The notes under the pieces were generated by a model. The model was given only the letters and a program-made list of their open reading frames with translations, was not told the DNA's origin and ran no database searches. From NCBI RefSeq assembly GCF_001894745.1, contig NZ_BBYF01000002.1:248001-312000 (forward strand): 64,000 bases of DNA, read 5' to 3'. Each line of letters begins with the position of its first letter. Position 1 is the stretch's first letter. Origin of the DNA: Paenibacillus sp. NAIST15-1. GTDB lineage: Bacteria > Bacillota > Bacilli > Paenibacillales > Paenibacillaceae. The translations under genes and the position numbers were made by a program. Below, piece after piece: positions 44,656-53,183 of this stretch.

Positions 44656-45249
44656 ATGAAACAGAAATGGAATGATTTCAAATCTCGACAAGTAGACATA
44701 CAACAGTTAGATGATAAGGTGCTTCTTCTTAATTTGTATGTAACACAGGGAATCACACTGATTCTCGGTTTGGTGTGGATTTGGCTTCAAGGCAGAAATC
44801 CTTTCTTATTGCTAACTACACAGACCTCGAATCTGTCATGGGTATGGCTTGGAACGGGATTGGCTGCTCTAGTTATTGTTGTTGACATCGCGGTTTCTAG
44901 ATTTGCTCCTGATGATATGACGGACGACGGTGGGGTGAATGAAAAGCTCTTCCGCAATCGTCCAATATGGCATATAATTGCTATCTCTTTTATCGTTGGC
45001 GTATGTGAGGAGATGCTCTTTCGCGGGGCAATACAGCACGCATTTGGTGCATATTGGACGAGTATTATTTTCGCAGCTATCCATGTACGTTATTTGCGCC
45101 ATTGGTTACCAACTGGAATGGTGTTTCTAATTAGCTTTGCTTTGGGTACTATTTATGAGTGGACAGGAACCCTGTGGGCTCCTATACTAGCACATTTTAT
45201 CATTGATCTCATTATGGGACTCATTATACGATTTCGGAGGGAAGTATGA
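44656..45249 (+). CDS. ypbD: CPBP family intramembrane metalloprotease, YpbD-like
   Basis: This CAAX-protease/bacteriocin-processing (Rce1-like) family membrane protease has 197 residues and about five membrane segments. Catalytic motif 1 is VCEEMLFRGAIQHAFG (EExxxR). Motif 2 is FAAIHVRYLRHWLPTGM, and a further histidine lies in ILAHFIIDLIMG. ATG 44656, with CAGGGATG upstream, lies downstream of the promoter; the earlier ATG 44578 would precede initiation. The stop overlaps the next start (ATGA). The substrate is unknown. Confidence 0.85.
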   Translation: MKQKWNDFKSRQVDIQQLDDKVLLLNLYVTQGITLILGLVWIWLQGRNPFLLLTTQTSNLSWVWLGTGLAALVIVVDIAVSRFAPDDMTDDGGVNEKLFRNRPIWHIIAISFIVGVCEEMLFRGAIQHAFGAYWTSIIFAAIHVRYLRHWLPTGMVFLISFALGTIYEWTGTLWAPILAHFIIDLIMGLIIRFRREV

Positions 45250-45611
45250 GCGAGAATCACCCACACCCTTTATTTCGAGGGTTCTCTCGCAAGCAAGAGC
45301 CAGACCTACATAGCCCGGCACTAGATGCTTTACGTTCATTGAGAGAAAATTCATCGAAGAAAGACACACATACGGAGCAACAAGACAGCAACCATGCGAT
45401 ATCGGAAGAACAGCTGCTTCATCTTGCAGAGAATATCTCCGCATCAGATGAAGATATGGATGATCGTTCATTGCCGTCACGCAAGAAGTTATTTCCGTCG
45501 AGTTATGTTAGACTGACAAAATGGTTTTATAATTTTCTATTTTTATTATTTGTAGGATTGTTAATTGGACTACTATTTTGGGGTCGTCATAAGCTGGGGC
45601 TGGAGGGGTAA
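45246..45611 (+). CDS. Small membrane protein of unknown function
   Basis: This 121-residue protein has a polar, acidic N-terminal region (about 1-85, rich in Glu, Ser and His) and one membrane segment at about 94-114 (FYNFLFLLFVGLLIGLLFWG), then a short basic end. No family is recognised. It is coupled to the CPBP protease gene by an ATGA overlap and ends 3 bases before the phosphoesterase gene, so the three are one transcription unit. It could be a partner or substrate of that protease, which is a guess. Confidence 0.75.
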   Translation: MSENHPHPLFRGFSRKQEPDLHSPALDALRSLRENSSKKDTHTEQQDSNHAISEEQLLHLAENISASDEDMDDRSLPSRKKLFPSSYVRLTKWFYNFLFLLFVGLLIGLLFWGRHKLGLEG

Positions 45612-45614
45612 TCG

Positions 45615-46445
45615 ATGATGGTTGCTTTTACTGTCATTGCAGGCTTGCTGGCAGCAGCCGGAATGCTTGTTGTTTATATGTTATGGGAAGCACGGGGGTT
45701 TACAATTACAGAAGAAGAAGTGGTGCTGAAGCGGTTGCCGTCGACATTCGACGGGGTCCGCTTGTTTTTTATAAGTGACTTTCATCGAAGGCAATTGACT
45801 GTCAGACATATTGAGCAGATTTTGGGTCATCAACAGGCTTCTTTGTTTCTTGTCGGTGGGGATATGACTGATCAAGGTGCTCATCTGGAATCCAGTGTGG
45901 AGAATATAGCGAAGCTGCGCCAATTAGGGCCTGTGACGGCTGTACATGGCAATCATGATTATAAGGCCGATGTTCGGGAGTTAGATGATAAGCTGAATCA
46001 GCTAGGTGTTAAGGTGCTGGACAATGAAGCAATGCGGTTGGAGCAGAATGGTCAATTTATATGGCTTGTTGGTTGGGATGACTATAGCTCGAAGCGAACG
46101 AATGTGAAGCTTGCTATGAGTGAGCCAGAACAAGAGCCTAGCTGTACCATTGTTCTAACACATGATCCGCTGTCCTTGCGCAAGGCTGAGCTGCAAGGGA
46201 TTGATCTCGTATTGTCAGGACATACGCACGGAGGGCAAATTTACCTGCCTGGATACGGGCCGCTTCGCACCTCTAAGTTTTACCGCAAATATCTATGTGG
46301 CTGGCATAATTTTCTTGGACAAGGTTCTACAACATTGTTTATCACGAAGGGGTTCGGCACCTCGCATGTTCCTTTTCGTTTATTATGTAAGCCTGAGGCA
46401 CATTTTATTACGCTTCGTTCGGGCATTGATGGCCAGATTTCCTGA
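45615..46445 (+). CDS. ypbG: Membrane-anchored metallophosphoesterase, YpbG-like
   Basis: This calcineurin-like phosphoesterase has 276 residues. An N-terminal anchor covers residues 3-24. Metal motifs are in order: SDFHRRQ (D55, H57), GGDMTD (D83), HGNHDY, VLTHDP and SGHTHGGQI. This is the YkuE/YpbG-type subgroup of phosphoesterases whose substrates are unclear. It lies 3 bases after the small membrane protein gene and before a YtxH-like gene. Confidence 0.88.
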   Translation: MMVAFTVIAGLLAAAGMLVVYMLWEARGFTITEEEVVLKRLPSTFDGVRLFFISDFHRRQLTVRHIEQILGHQQASLFLVGGDMTDQGAHLESSVENIAKLRQLGPVTAVHGNHDYKADVRELDDKLNQLGVKVLDNEAMRLEQNGQFIWLVGWDDYSSKRTNVKLAMSEPEQEPSCTIVLTHDPLSLRKAELQGIDLVLSGHTHGGQIYLPGYGPLRTSKFYRKYLCGWHNFLGQGSTTLFITKGFGTSHVPFRLLCKPEAHFITLRSGIDGQIS

Positions 46446-46519
46446 TTTTTTACCGGATGGTTCGATACAGTTGCGCTCACACTACAATTGATCCTAACGA
46501 ATTGAAGGAGGGAACAACA

Positions 46520-46972
46520 GTGAAAGTGACATCGTTCATTTCTGGTGCAGCCATTGGCGTTCTGGCTGGTATGTACTTGGCTGACAGACGTTCGCTGGCT
46601 AATTTGCAATCTAAATTGCATGTTGCAGGCAATGTCGTCCAGGATGTGGTTGGCAAAGCGAAGGATAAGGTTATGGATGTGACGACGTCCAATATGCCGG
46701 ATATTGCTTCCTTGCTTGACATGAAGAAGTTGTCCAAAGAGGCATCTAAGTCGGACTCATTCAGCTTGGATCGCGTCAAGGAACTGATTGAGCGCGATCC
46801 AGAAGTGAAGCGCAAGGTGGATGCGATTTTGCGTGAAAATGGGCTGGCTCCGACGCCATCCGATTTGTCAGCTGTGAAAACAGAAACGTCTACTACAACA
46901 GTATCTAGCGTTTCCAAAACGCAAGCTGCTCCACGCAGCAAGCCGTTCGAAGAACAACAGTCCACTCACTGA
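46520..46972 (+). CDS. YtxH-like small protein
   Basis: This 150-residue protein has an N-terminal glycine/alanine membrane segment (FISGAAIGVLAGMYLADRRS) followed by a helical, charged region, as in YtxH-type stress proteins. A threonine/serine-rich end follows (TETSTTTVSSVS). AAGGAGG lies 7 bases before GTG 46520, and earlier in-frame codons overlap the phosphoesterase end without a site. A clean hairpin follows. Function is unknown. Confidence 0.7.
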   Translation: MKVTSFISGAAIGVLAGMYLADRRSLANLQSKLHVAGNVVQDVVGKAKDKVMDVTTSNMPDIASLLDMKKLSKEASKSDSFSLDRVKELIERDPEVKRKVDAILRENGLAPTPSDLSAVKTETSTTTVSSVSKTQAAPRSKPFEEQQSTH

Positions 46973-46995
46973 TAGCTGAGGAAATTTTATCTTAA

Positions 46996-47025
46996 AAGCT
47001 GCCGAATTTCTTCGGCAGCTTCTTC
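46996..47025 (+). terminator. Terminator after the YtxH-like gene
   Basis: AAGCTGCCGAA, TTTC, TTCGGCAGCTT is a perfect 11-bp stem, followed by CTTC only. The U-tract is weak. Confidence 0.65.
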
Positions 47026-47177
47026 AATGTTTGGTACATTTACTCTCTGACAACTATTTTATGTAGTGCAAATCCATACAAGAAATGATAACATGAATTA
47101 CATAGAACCATTTTCAGCACATATTATATGTTGCTTCATAATCTGTTATAACCGAAGTTGCAAAGGAGGGTCCTGTC

Positions 47178-47798
47178 ATGAAGATCGAACGTATCAGTCA
47201 AGACAAGATTCGAATTTTCCTTACGTTCGACGATTTGTCTGAGCGCGGGATCAAACGCGACGATCTGTGGCGGGAAATGTCTAAGCTGCAGGAACTGTTC
47301 GCGGAAATGATGGATCAGGCGTATACCGAACTCGGATTTGATGCGACGGGACCATTAGCCGTAGAAGTATTCGCAATGCCTGCACAAGGTATGGTAGTTA
47401 TCGTAACGCGAACGCAGTGGAACCATGCTTCAGGTCATGGTGACGGCATTGAGGATGACGAGTTGGATGATGTATATGAAATGGAAGTAACGCTTGAGGA
47501 GAGCGATACGATCGTATTCGCATTTCGAGATTTTGAAGACTTCATCGAGGCGGCACATACGGTTCATGGCAATTTTACCGTACCAGGTGCGCTCTACCAA
47601 TATAATGGACAGTGGATTTTCCATGCGGAGCCGGCAAATACGGATCCTCAGCGATTGCAAGCCTTCATTGCAATCATGGCTGAGTATGGAGAAGCGGCGT
47701 CAGTGACGACAGCTGTTCTGGAGGAGTATGGGAAGTGTATCATTGCAGAGGATGCCATCGACGTTACTTGTACACATTTCAGTCCGCGTCGCGCGTAG
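47178..47798 (+). CDS. mecA: Adaptor protein MecA
   Basis: MecA delivers substrates such as ComK to the ClpC/ClpP protease. It has 206 residues. The N-terminal substrate-binding domain starts MKIERISQDKIRIFLTFDDL and is followed by an acidic linker (EDDELDDVYEME). The C-terminal ClpC-binding domain contains FRDFEDFIEAAH and EYGEAASVTTAVLEEYGK. AAAGGAGG precedes ATG 47178. In B. subtilis the paralogue ypbH sits at this place, so it could correspond to either. Confidence 0.88.
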   Translation: MKIERISQDKIRIFLTFDDLSERGIKRDDLWREMSKLQELFAEMMDQAYTELGFDATGPLAVEVFAMPAQGMVVIVTRTQWNHASGHGDGIEDDELDDVYEMEVTLEESDTIVFAFRDFEDFIEAAHTVHGNFTVPGALYQYNGQWIFHAEPANTDPQRLQAFIAIMAEYGEAASVTTAVLEEYGKCIIAEDAIDVTCTHFSPRRA

Positions 47799-47820
47799 GA
47801 CAGTTTAATATGCGTCCGTG

Positions 47821-47884
47821 AACAGGGGGGCTTGAGATTTTTCATGGCAAGTGAAAAATTCGGGCTCCCTGTTTCGTGTTTTTC
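47821..47884 (+). terminator. Terminator after mecA
   Basis: AACAGGG and CCCTGTT close a long stem with an inner TTTTTCA/TGAAAAA pairing, and TTTCGTGTTTTT follows. Confidence 0.7.
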
Positions 47885-48012
47885 CAGCAGATGGCTACGT
47901 CAACCAATATATGCATTTTCCAATGATTTGGACACTGCCCGTTTCGATATCTTCATTTGAAACCATCATTATTCCCTAGCATTCGACAGGGTAAGCGTAC
48001 ATTGCAAACGTA

Positions 48013-48021
48013 TGGTATACT
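48013..48021 (+). promoter_or_regulatory. Extended -10 promoter for prsW
   Basis: TGGTATACT is an extended -10 element, 58 bases before the prsW start. Confidence 0.5.
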
Positions 48022-48078
48022 TACTGTTATCCAAATGATCATAATTTTTATGTATAGCCGCCAAAGGAGGATGTGAAG

Positions 48079-48852
48079 GTGACTTTGCTAACTGCTATCG
48101 GCATGCTAGTCGCAGACACTTCTCAGATGGCGGCACAATCTGGTGAAGCTTCGACGCCTATATTGCCTTTGCTTACAGCAGCAATCGCTCCAGGAATTGC
48201 ATTGCTGGCATATTTCTACTTGAAGGATCGATATGACTATGAACCGATTCATATGGTCATTCGTGTCTTTCTACTGGGGTTTCTTATTGTATTCCCAATC
48301 ATGATTATTCAACATGGCCTTGTGTTGTGGTGGGGAAACAATCCGTATGTGTATTCTTTTCTAATCTCGTCCGGTGTAGAGGAATTTGTCAAATGGTTCG
48401 TGCTGTACCACATGATTTACAATCATGTAGAGTTCGATGAACACTATGATGGGATTCTGTATGCAGTTGCGGTGTCGCTCGGATTTGCGACCATAGAGAA
48501 TGTCATGTACGCATGGCTTAATCAGACGTCATTCTCTCAAATGCTCATGCGTGCCTTGCTGCCTGTATCCGGACATGCCTTATTTGGTGTCATCATGGGC
48601 TATTACATGGGAAAGGCAAAATTCCTTGGCGGTCGATCACGTAAATATTTAATGTACTCGATTGGATTACCGTTGTTCTGGCATGGAGTGTATGATCTTA
48701 TCCTAATGATGTCCACCCGTTACTGGCTGTGGTTCATCGTGCCGCTGATGCTGTTTCTCTGGTATTACGGCATGGGGAAAGTACGTCGTGCCAATGCCCG
48801 ATCTCCGCTCCGATTAATGAATCCGGAAGATGAGGTTAATATGGAGCAATAA
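48079..48852 (+). CDS. prsW: Glutamic-type intramembrane protease PrsW
   Basis: In B. subtilis PrsW makes the first cut in the anti-sigma factor RsiW. This protein has 257 residues and about eight membrane helices. PrsW motifs are SSGVEEFVKWFVLY (EExxK), FATIENVMYA (the second conserved Glu), PVSGHALFGVIMGYYMG and LFWHGVYDLIL. AAAGGAGG lies 8 bases before GTG 48079; GTG 48073 is too close. It precedes ypeB, as in B. subtilis, but sleB is missing between them. Confidence 0.9.
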   Translation: MTLLTAIGMLVADTSQMAAQSGEASTPILPLLTAAIAPGIALLAYFYLKDRYDYEPIHMVIRVFLLGFLIVFPIMIIQHGLVLWWGNNPYVYSFLISSGVEEFVKWFVLYHMIYNHVEFDEHYDGILYAVAVSLGFATIENVMYAWLNQTSFSQMLMRALLPVSGHALFGVIMGYYMGKAKFLGGRSRKYLMYSIGLPLFWHGVYDLILMMSTRYWLWFIVPLMLFLWYYGMGKVRRANARSPLRLMNPEDEVNMEQ

Positions 48853-48928
48853 TGGGAATGCTATATGTACATGCTCAAGTTGTGCACCGCACGAACGGGC
48901 GCAGTACATGGTAGCAAGGAGGGCTCAT

Positions 48929-49078
48929 GTGAGGGTGAAGGTAACCATTCGCTGCCAATGCTGCGGCGAAAAATTCATTCTACGTGGCAAACGGGAAAAG
49001 GGTCGAATTGAAACGGGCTTCAAACAATGCATCTGTGATAATCGAGATGCATTTCATATTGATGAAGAGCCAATATAA
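48929..49078 (+). CDS. Small zinc-ribbon-like protein of unknown function
   Basis: This 49-residue protein starts MRVKVTIRCQCCGEKFILRG and has cysteines C9, C11, C12 and a later CIC pair, a pattern able to hold one zinc. AAGGAGG lies 6 bases before GTG 48929; GTG 48935 is an alternative. It sits between prsW and ypeB, where sleB is found in relatives. No family was recognised with certainty. Confidence 0.65.
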   Translation: MRVKVTIRCQCCGEKFILRGKREKGRIETGFKQCICDNRDAFHIDEEPI

Positions 49079-49188
49079 GTATCGTAATAAGAGTGCAATA
49101 ATGGGAATCGATGCATAAACCTCCCTGATATCCAGCAAACTAACATCACTATGATGTATAAGTAGCTGTGAAGGGAGACGTTTGTACC

Positions 49189-50529
49189 ATGTATAAACGA
49201 TTAAGTGCAGTGATGTTTCCGATTTTTGCGCTCTTATTTATTGGGGCGATTGTATGGGGATATCAAGAGCATCAAGAGAAGAACTCTATATTGATTAAGG
49301 CAGAGAACCAATATCAGCGTGCCTTTCATGATTTGACGTATCATGTTGATAAACTGCATTCTGAACTGGGACAGACACTTGCAGTTAACTCCAAATCGCA
49401 AGCGATGCACCGCAAAGGCCTTGTGAATGTATGGAGAATTACAAGCCAGGCGCAAAATGAAATTAATCAGCTGCCGTTGACGCTGCTGCCATTTAACAAG
49501 ACAGAAGACTTCTTATCACGGATCTCAAACTTCTCATATCGAGCTGCTGTAAGAGATATGACGAAGCAGCCTCTTAGTGATGATGAGGTGAAAATTCTGA
49601 AGACACTGCACCAGAATGCTGCTCAAATCTCACAAGACTTGCAGAAGGTTCAGAATAAAGTCATCAGTCAAAGTTTGCGCTGGATGGATGTTGAGACGGC
49701 AATGGCCTCCGAGAAGAAGACGATGGATAATACAATTATCGACGGCTTCAAAACGGTGGATAAAAAGGTTAGCGAGTACCCAGAGCTGAACTGGGGACCT
49801 TCTATATCAAGCGTGTATACGAAGCGCTCCGTGAAGATGCTGAAGGGAAATCCACTATCAGAGCAGCAAATTAAAGAAAAAGCAGAGAAATTCCTAATTA
49901 AGAAGCCAAATGAACCCGTTCAAGTTAGAAAGAACGGCAAAGGTACCGAATATGAGTCGTATACCGTCTTCACGAAATATAAGAACGATGGCAGTGCACT
50001 CACTTTGGACTACACGAAACAAGGCTTTCTGATGTCATATATGGACACGCGTCCCGTTGGCAAGAAAAAGTTGACGATGGCGCAAGCCGAAGAGTCAGCG
50101 AAGCGATTCCTGAAGAAGAATGACTATCCTGACATGGCTGCAGTTCGTTATGATGAGTATAATAATACAGGCAGTCTTACACTAGTTCCGGTTGCTGATG
50201 GCGTATATCTATATCCGCAGCAGGTGACAGCTCGCGTAGCATTGGACAATGGCGAAGTTACCGGGCTGCAGGCAGCTGATTTCGTCTATGAAGGCAAGGA
50301 GCGCAAGGTTGGCAAGCCGAAGTTGGGCAAAAAAGAGGCGCAAGCAATGCTGAATCCTGACATGGACGTTCTGTATGACCGCATGTCGCTTATTAAAAAT
50401 GATCTGTCTGAAGAAGTGCTCTGTTATGAGTTCGGAGGCAAAATTAATGGCGGTGCTTACCGTGTGTACATTAATGCCGACAATGGAACAGAAGAACAGA
50501 TTGAAGAGATGAAGCTTCTCAAATCATAA
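49189..50529 (+). CDS. ypeB: Germination protein YpeB
   Basis: YpeB is needed for stability and placement of the cortex-lytic enzyme SleB in the spore. It has 446 residues. An N-terminal signal/anchor lies at about residues 9-28, followed by a helical domain (YQRAFHDLTYHVDKLHSELGQTLAV). C-terminal PepSY-like repeats follow from about 225 (LTMAQAEESAKRFLKKNDYPDM and later). AAGGGAG lies before ATG 49189. A sleB gene is not found next to it. Confidence 0.9.
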   Translation: MYKRLSAVMFPIFALLFIGAIVWGYQEHQEKNSILIKAENQYQRAFHDLTYHVDKLHSELGQTLAVNSKSQAMHRKGLVNVWRITSQAQNEINQLPLTLLPFNKTEDFLSRISNFSYRAAVRDMTKQPLSDDEVKILKTLHQNAAQISQDLQKVQNKVISQSLRWMDVETAMASEKKTMDNTIIDGFKTVDKKVSEYPELNWGPSISSVYTKRSVKMLKGNPLSEQQIKEKAEKFLIKKPNEPVQVRKNGKGTEYESYTVFTKYKNDGSALTLDYTKQGFLMSYMDTRPVGKKKLTMAQAEESAKRFLKKNDYPDMAAVRYDEYNNTGSLTLVPVADGVYLYPQQVTARVALDNGEVTGLQAADFVYEGKERKVGKPKLGKKEAQAMLNPDMDVLYDRMSLIKNDLSEEVLCYEFGGKINGGAYRVYINADNGTEEQIEEMKLLKS

Positions 50530-50542
50530 ATGAAGGCTAAAT

Positions 50543-50585
50543 AAAGGTTCCAATTCCTAGCAAGGGAATTGGAACCTTTTTCTTT
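50543..50585 (+). terminator. Terminator after ypeB
   Basis: AAAGGTTCCAATTCC and its complement form a 15-bp perfect stem with a 7-base loop, then TTTCTTTTT. Confidence 0.92.
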
Positions 50586-50603
50586 TTGGCATATTGGTAT
50601 CAT

Positions 50604-50611
50604 GGTATAAT
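50604..50611 (+). promoter_or_regulatory. Extended -10 promoter for ypfA
   Basis: TGGTATAAT, with TTTTTG 17 bases upstream, lies just after the ypeB terminator and about 20 bases before the ypfA start. Confidence 0.5.
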
Positions 50612-50630
50612 CTTCATGGAGGGGAAGCAT

Positions 50631-51275
50631 ATGTTACCGAATGTCAGTGACACCTTGTACGTGCAGCCAGTTCGGGAAGAAGTGGACGGGTTTGCCTATA
50701 AGGCGAGAGTAACGGAGATAAATGAACAGCTGATCTGGATGGAAATCCCGCTGTCGGAACAGACGGGTAAATACGGCTTGTTCTCCAATGGAGAGGAGCT
50801 GAATGTCTACTTCTCGCAATCAGATGGGGTAAAGTGGCATTTTCGTACACAGGTAATGGGCAGGCGCAATGAAACCATTCCGATGATGTCAATTCGGAAG
50901 CCTGAGCCCCATTGGGTATCACGAATGCAGAGACGCAACTATTTGCGTGTACAAGCGTCGTTGGAGATGGCAATCAGTACGTTGGATGGTGTGAAATTTC
51001 TAGCATTGACAGAGGATATTAGCGGTGGTGGCCTCTCCTTTGTTACCGAGTCCAAATGGGGGCTGCGCGAATCACAAATCATCCAAAGCTGGGTTGCAGT
51101 ACCGTTCCGCAGCGGTACTATCGAGCATGTTTTCTTTACTGGGCAGATTGTTCGTGTTCAGCCTCTCAATGATGAGCGCCAGTTAATCATGCTTAAGTTT
51201 GACCAGATTGCGAATGTAGAACAGCAGAAACTGATTCGTTATTGTTTTGAACGGCAGTTGGATTTACGGAAATAA
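50631..51275 (+). CDS. ypfA: Cyclic-di-GMP-binding flagellar brake protein, YpfA (MotI)-like
   Basis: This protein probably binds cyclic di-GMP and disengages the flagellar stator. It has 214 residues. An N-terminal YcgR-type domain (about 1-95) is followed by a PilZ domain. The PilZ binding motifs are QRRNYLRV (RxxxR, about residues 100-107) and EDISGGGLSF (DxSxxG, near 128). GGAGGGG lies before ATG 50631. The neighbours (ypfB-like, cmk, S1 protein) match B. subtilis. Confidence 0.88.
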   Translation: MLPNVSDTLYVQPVREEVDGFAYKARVTEINEQLIWMEIPLSEQTGKYGLFSNGEELNVYFSQSDGVKWHFRTQVMGRRNETIPMMSIRKPEPHWVSRMQRRNYLRVQASLEMAISTLDGVKFLALTEDISGGGLSFVTESKWGLRESQIIQSWVAVPFRSGTIEHVFFTGQIVRVQPLNDERQLIMLKFDQIANVEQQKLIRYCFERQLDLRK

Positions 51276-51353
51276 CATACATATGTGTTGAAACTGTGCA
51301 TAGCTTGATTGCAGGGTTGCCATACTACTTCCAAAACGAAGGGGTGACTTCTT

Positions 51354-51629
51354 ATGCACAGACGATTGAAGAAGAAACCAAACCGTAAAATAGCATGGCG
51401 CACTTATTCAAAACATATCACACATCCTGAGCTATGCGGCTTATTATCGAAATGGCTAGTTCGCTCGTTATTATGGTTCGTACTCTGTGTTGTAGCCGCC
51501 CAATCCTTACTGCTTGTTGATACGTTTCGACCGTGGGTATCGCCTGTGGATAGGCTGGAAGGGGTTCCTTTTCAGCCTTTTTTTGAGGAAGAGAATCTAT
51601 CATTCGATAGAGGCTTGCAGAAGAGGTGA
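51354..51629 (+). CDS. ypfB: DUF5359-like small membrane protein, YpfB-like
   Basis: This is a 91-residue protein with a basic N-terminus (HRRLKKKPNRK) and one membrane segment (about 36-54). The following LEGV segment resembles the short YpfB/DUF5359 family, with the same position between ypfA and cmk. The N-terminal 25 residues are extra relative to B. subtilis YpfB. Only a weak site (GGGGTGA) precedes the ATG. Function is unknown. Confidence 0.6.
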   Translation: MHRRLKKKPNRKIAWRTYSKHITHPELCGLLSKWLVRSLLWFVLCVVAAQSLLLVDTFRPWVSPVDRLEGVPFQPFFEEENLSFDRGLQKR

Positions 51630-51643
51630 CTGCGATTCCCTTT

Positions 51644-51671
51644 TTGCATCCCTATTCTATGTGTGGTATAA
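51644..51671 (+). promoter_or_regulatory. Promoter-like element before cmk
   Basis: TTGCAT (51644-51649), 16 bases and TGG-TATAAT (51666-51671) form a good promoter. Initiation would fall about 51678, immediately before a terminator-like hairpin. Confidence 0.5.
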
Positions 51672-51680
51672 TTTTCACGT

Positions 51681-51701
51681 CGCAGGCAACGCCTGCTTTT
51701 T
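51681..51701 (+). terminator. Short GC-rich terminator between the ypfB-like gene and cmk
   Basis: GCAGGC-AAC-GCCTGC followed by TTTTTT. The stem is short (6 bp) but GC-rich. It lies downstream of the promoter-like element, so it may end readthrough from ypfB or act on the cmk leader itself. Confidence 0.6.
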
Positions 51702-51748
51702 TCTTGAATGGTGCATGAAATGTTTTTCTACGAAGGGAGTCAGCCCCG

Positions 51749-52441
51749 TTGACACAGTCAGATCACAGCAGACATCACATAAATATTGCCATCGACGGGC
51801 CTGCGGGAGCTGGTAAGAGTACGGTTGCACGCCTAGTTGCGCAAGAGCTTGGGTATGTATACATAGATACCGGTGCGATGTACCGGGCGATATCTCTTCA
51901 CATGTCACGAGCTGGCATTCAACCCGATGAGGCAGCAGCGCTCTCTGAAGAACTGAAACGAGTCACCTTGGAACTGAAGCCGGAAGGCGAGCGGCAATTT
52001 GTTATTTTGAATGGTGAAGATGTTACGGATGCAATTCGTACGTCTGAGATCAGCCGCTTGGCATCTGATTATGCCAAATCCCAAGTCGTTCGTGAGCAGT
52101 TAGTACATATGCAGCGTCAAATGGCAACACGCAAAGGTGTCGTTATGGATGGACGAGACATCGGTACACATGTACTTCCTGATGCAGAATTGAAGTGGTT
52201 CATCACAGCCTCTGTGGAGGAACGAGCCCGCAGACGTTATGCAGAATGGAAGGACAAGGAGAACGCTTCTCTTGAGACGTTTATCCAAGAGATTGCGGAT
52301 CGGGATCGTCAGGATGAGACGCGTGAGGTGTCCCCACTTCGTCAAGCTGAAGATGCCGTTCTGCTTGATACGACAGGAATGGCAATTGCTGATGTTGTTT
52401 CGACGATCGTTGAGCGTGCTAATTTACAAAAGAGTTGGTGA
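51749..52441 (+). CDS. cmk: Cytidylate kinase
   Basis: Cmk phosphorylates CMP and dCMP. It has 230 residues. The P-loop is IDGPAGAGKSTVARLVA (near residues 15-31), followed by YIDTGAMYRA, the substrate motif RTSEISRLASDYAK and DGRDIGTHVLPDAELK. AAGGGAG lies 9 bases before TTG 51749. plsC and the S1 protein follow, as in B. subtilis. Confidence 0.93.
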   Translation: MTQSDHSRHHINIAIDGPAGAGKSTVARLVAQELGYVYIDTGAMYRAISLHMSRAGIQPDEAAALSEELKRVTLELKPEGERQFVILNGEDVTDAIRTSEISRLASDYAKSQVVREQLVHMQRQMATRKGVVMDGRDIGTHVLPDAELKWFITASVEERARRRYAEWKDKENASLETFIQEIADRDRQDETREVSPLRQAEDAVLLDTTGMAIADVVSTIVERANLQKSW

Positions 52442-52453
52442 GCTGTAACAATT

Positions 52454-53041
52454 ATGTTCTATACGTTTGCAAGAGCATTGCTTCGAGTATTATACCGGTT
52501 CTTGTTCCGACTTGAAGCGAAGAGGAAGGATTACGTTCCTAAAGAGGGCGGTGTAGTCCTCTGCTCCAATCATATAAGCTTATTAGACCCTCCAGCAATC
52601 GGGATTATGTTGGATCGTAAGGTTCGTTTTATGGCGAAGGCTGAACTATTCGACGTCCCCGTGCTGGGTAAGATTATAAACGGTCTCGGAGCCTTTCCGG
52701 TTAAGCGCGGCGGAGTGGGCAAAGAAACCATCCGAACTGCTTTTAACCTGCTTCGCGACGGAGACATTATGGGGATCTTCCCGGAAGGCACACGCAATAC
52801 AGATGGTGCTGTCGCAGCGAAGAAAGGTGCAGCGATGATTGCCTTGAAGAGCGGGGCTGCCGTTGTTCCTGTTGCCGTAATTGGGGAATATAAGCTGTTC
52901 CGCAAGACGAAGGTCGTATATGGTCCGCCGATTGATATGTCTGACTTATTGGAGCATGGAAGCGGCGCACTTGAGCTAGCGACTGAACGCATTATGGAGC
53001 ATATCCATCGCATTATACTTGAGGAAAAGGCTGCATCGTAA
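52454..53041 (+). CDS. plsC: 1-acyl-sn-glycerol-3-phosphate acyltransferase
   Basis: PlsC adds the second acyl chain to make phosphatidic acid. It has 195 residues. The catalytic NHISLLD (H40, D45), the GAFPVKRGG motif, the FPEGTRN motif (near 112-118) and VVPVAVIGEYKLF are in the usual order. It is cotranscribed with cmk, 12 bases upstream. plsY nearby at 56557 supplies the preceding step. Confidence 0.9.
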   Translation: MFYTFARALLRVLYRFLFRLEAKRKDYVPKEGGVVLCSNHISLLDPPAIGIMLDRKVRFMAKAELFDVPVLGKIINGLGAFPVKRGGVGKETIRTAFNLLRDGDIMGIFPEGTRNTDGAVAAKKGAAMIALKSGAAVVPVAVIGEYKLFRKTKVVYGPPIDMSDLLEHGSGALELATERIMEHIHRIILEEKAAS

Positions 53042-53064
53042 TTCATGCATGTTTTTGCTTCGAT

Positions 53065-53072
53065 GGTATGAT
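53065..53072 (+). promoter_or_regulatory. Extended -10 promoter before the S1-repeat gene
   Basis: TGGTATGAT is an extended -10 element, about 110 bases before the ATG at 53184. Confidence 0.45.
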
Positions 53073-53183
53073 ACTACAGGTATTATTTTTCTGGTATGCA
53101 GTGACCAATAGTTGGTAAGGAACTCTGCTTCATTCGTGGAGCGGGTTTTGAATAAATGGGGTTCAATCGAGGAGGTATTTCAC

